From an uncultured Eubacteriales bacterium (GTDB lineage: Bacteria; Bacillota; Clostridia; Oscillospirales; Acutalibacteraceae): a stretch of 64,000 nucleotides of DNA. Every line of letters begins with the position of its first letter. Position 1 is the stretch's first letter. A program made the position numbers and the translations under genes. Location of the stretch: the NCBI GenBank assembly GCA_951801675.1, contig CATONX010000004.1, positions 62,001 through 126,000 of the forward strand, read 5' to 3'. Below the pieces are notes generated by a model, which saw only the letters and a list, made by a program, of their open reading frames with translations, did not search any database and had not been told where the DNA came from. Shown piece by piece: positions 63,130 through 64,000 of this stretch.

Positions 63130-64000
63130 ATGACGGATTTGGTACATGGAAATCCTTTGTGGACTGCGATAAATGCCGTGCCGGTTCAGTACCCATGGCT
63201 GGAAAAGGACGAAACCTGCGAGGTGGCTGTGGTGGGCGCAGGGCTCACCGGGGCGATGATCGCCTACCAGTTTGCCAAAGCGGGGATCGACACGGTGCTG
63301 CTGGCCGGATCGTCCATCGGCTACGGGAGCACCTCGGTAAGCACGGGGCTTTTGGAATACGACGCGGCTGGAACGCTGACGGAGCTGACGGAAAAAATCG
63401 GCTCGGACGAAGCGGTGCGCGTGTATGAAATGGCCGAAGCGGCAGTGCACAAGATGGAGCGCATGATCGGCGAGCTGCCCGACAACGCGGGCTTTACCCG
63501 CCGGGACAGCCTCTATTACTGCGACTACCCTGAGCATGATGACTTTATTCACGAGGAATACCTCAAGCGGCGGCACACTGGTTTTGACGTGGAGCTGATT
63601 GACCGGACGGCGGCGAAGGACCGATACTCCTTCCCCATTTCCAGCGGCATCGTGAGCAAAAACGCGTCGGCGGAGGTGGACCCCTATCGTCTGACCCATG
63701 CGCTGGTGGCGGCGGCGAAGCAAGCGGGCGCCCGTATCTACGAGCATTCCCGCATTTTTAACATCGTCACCGACGACAAGCGCCAGACCCAGGACCAGGT
63801 GCTAAGCTCCGTCACCCGCCACTACGTCTACGCCAACAAGGTGGTCATCGCCTCCGGCTACGAGGCGGCCCAGTTTACCGGAGGCCTCACCAGCCAGAGC
63901 ACCGTTTTTGCCATGGCGACGAAGCCGGTGGAAGGATTCGCGGGCTGGGAGGACCGGAGCATTCTGCGAAACCACGACTGCCCCGAGCTTTACCTGCGCA
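63130..64000 (+). CDS. FAD-dependent oxidoreductase, DAO/DadA type (3' end cut by window)
   Basis: About 290 codons are visible. The Rossmann loop VAVVGAGLTGAMIAYQFAKAG at about 37-57 and the FAD ribose region (STSVSTGLLEYD) mark the D-amino acid oxidase/glycine oxidase fold; KVVIASGYEAAQF near residue 237 is the second FAD signature. It could oxidise an amine or an amino acid. A C-terminal Rieske-like domain, common in one subgroup, would lie outside the window. GGAG is five bases before the ATG. Confidence 0.88.
   Translation, partial: MTDLVHGNPLWTAINAVPVQYPWLEKDETCEVAVVGAGLTGAMIAYQFAKAGIDTVLLAGSSIGYGSTSVSTGLLEYDAAGTLTELTEKIGSDEAVRVYEMAEAAVHKMERMIGELPDNAGFTRRDSLYYCDYPEHDDFIHEEYLKRRHTGFDVELIDRTAAKDRYSFPISSGIVSKNASAEVDPYRLTHALVAAAKQAGARIYEHSRIFNIVTDDKRQTQDQVLSSVTRHYVYANKVVIASGYEAAQFTGGLTSQSTVFAMATKPVEGFAGWEDRSILRNHDCPELYLR

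Overview
The window looks like chromosomal DNA of a GC-rich anaerobic member of the Clostridia, most likely a pectin-using relative of the Oscillospiraceae/Ruminococcaceae. I read this from the gene order rimP-nusA-ylxR-ylxQ-infB, strong AGGAGG ribosome binding sites with several TTG/GTG starts, consensus sigma-A promoters, a CarD-type regulator, cohesin and dockerin domains, an FMN riboswitch before an ECF transporter subunit, a separate glutaminyl-tRNA synthetase beside a non-canonical glutamyl-tRNA synthetase, and a six-subunit Ech hydrogenase. The species cannot be named from the sequence. Both ends cut genes: infB on the left and an FAD-dependent oxidoreductase on the right.

Layout: 1-4.9 kb holds the translation/transcription operon read leftwards. 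At 4.4-6.3 kb an exact 951-bp tandem duplication carries the rimP promoter, the 5' two thirds of rimP and the tail of a SARP-like regulator (6.2-7.5 kb). From 8 to 18 kb one leftward operon encodes a membrane-bound [NiFe] hydrogenase (echABCDEF) followed by its maturation genes hypA, F, C, D and E, behind a consensus promoter and a structured leader. At 18.5-22 kb lies a secreted GH43 endo-arabinanase. A YibE/F membrane protein follows, then a two-gene unit of a membrane-anchored cohesin-like protein and a cohesin-plus-dockerin purple acid phosphatase (23.5-26.3 kb). From 26.5 to 32.9 kb come an 80-residue protein, CarD, a diguanylate cyclase with periplasmic-type sensor domains, a MerR regulator, two copies of a structured repeat next to a tRNA-Ala(CGC), and a nitroreductase.

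From 33 to 43.5 kb: a rightward wall/division unit (small protein, FHA, FtsW/RodA, penicillin-binding protein), an FMN riboswitch with RibU, a leftward set (iron-sulfur flavoprotein, small conserved proteins, malic enzyme), and a rightward acyl-CoA synthetase with a polysaccharide pyruvyl transferase. From 43.8 to 55.7 kb, read leftwards: a very large PL11 rhamnogalacturonan lyase, then a pyruvate-type dehydrogenase operon (E2, E3, fused E1 alpha-beta, lipoate ligase, PHP-domain protein). From 55.8 kb on: an AEC transporter, a DUF6530-like gene behind a palindromic operator, an XRE regulator with a lipoprotein, gltX, glnS, a 38-residue membrane protein and the truncated oxidoreductase.

Working together: arabinanase and rhamnogalacturonan lyase attack pectin side chain and backbone and share an unusual paired repeat module. 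Pyruvate can be oxidised by the dehydrogenase complex, whose lipoyl group is supplied by the adjacent ligase. Ech can couple ferredoxin oxidation to H2 and ion translocation. The most unusual items are the exact tandem duplication, the shared paired module in the two pectinases, the cohesin/dockerin phosphatase pair, and the tRNA-adjacent repeats whose helix arms covary.
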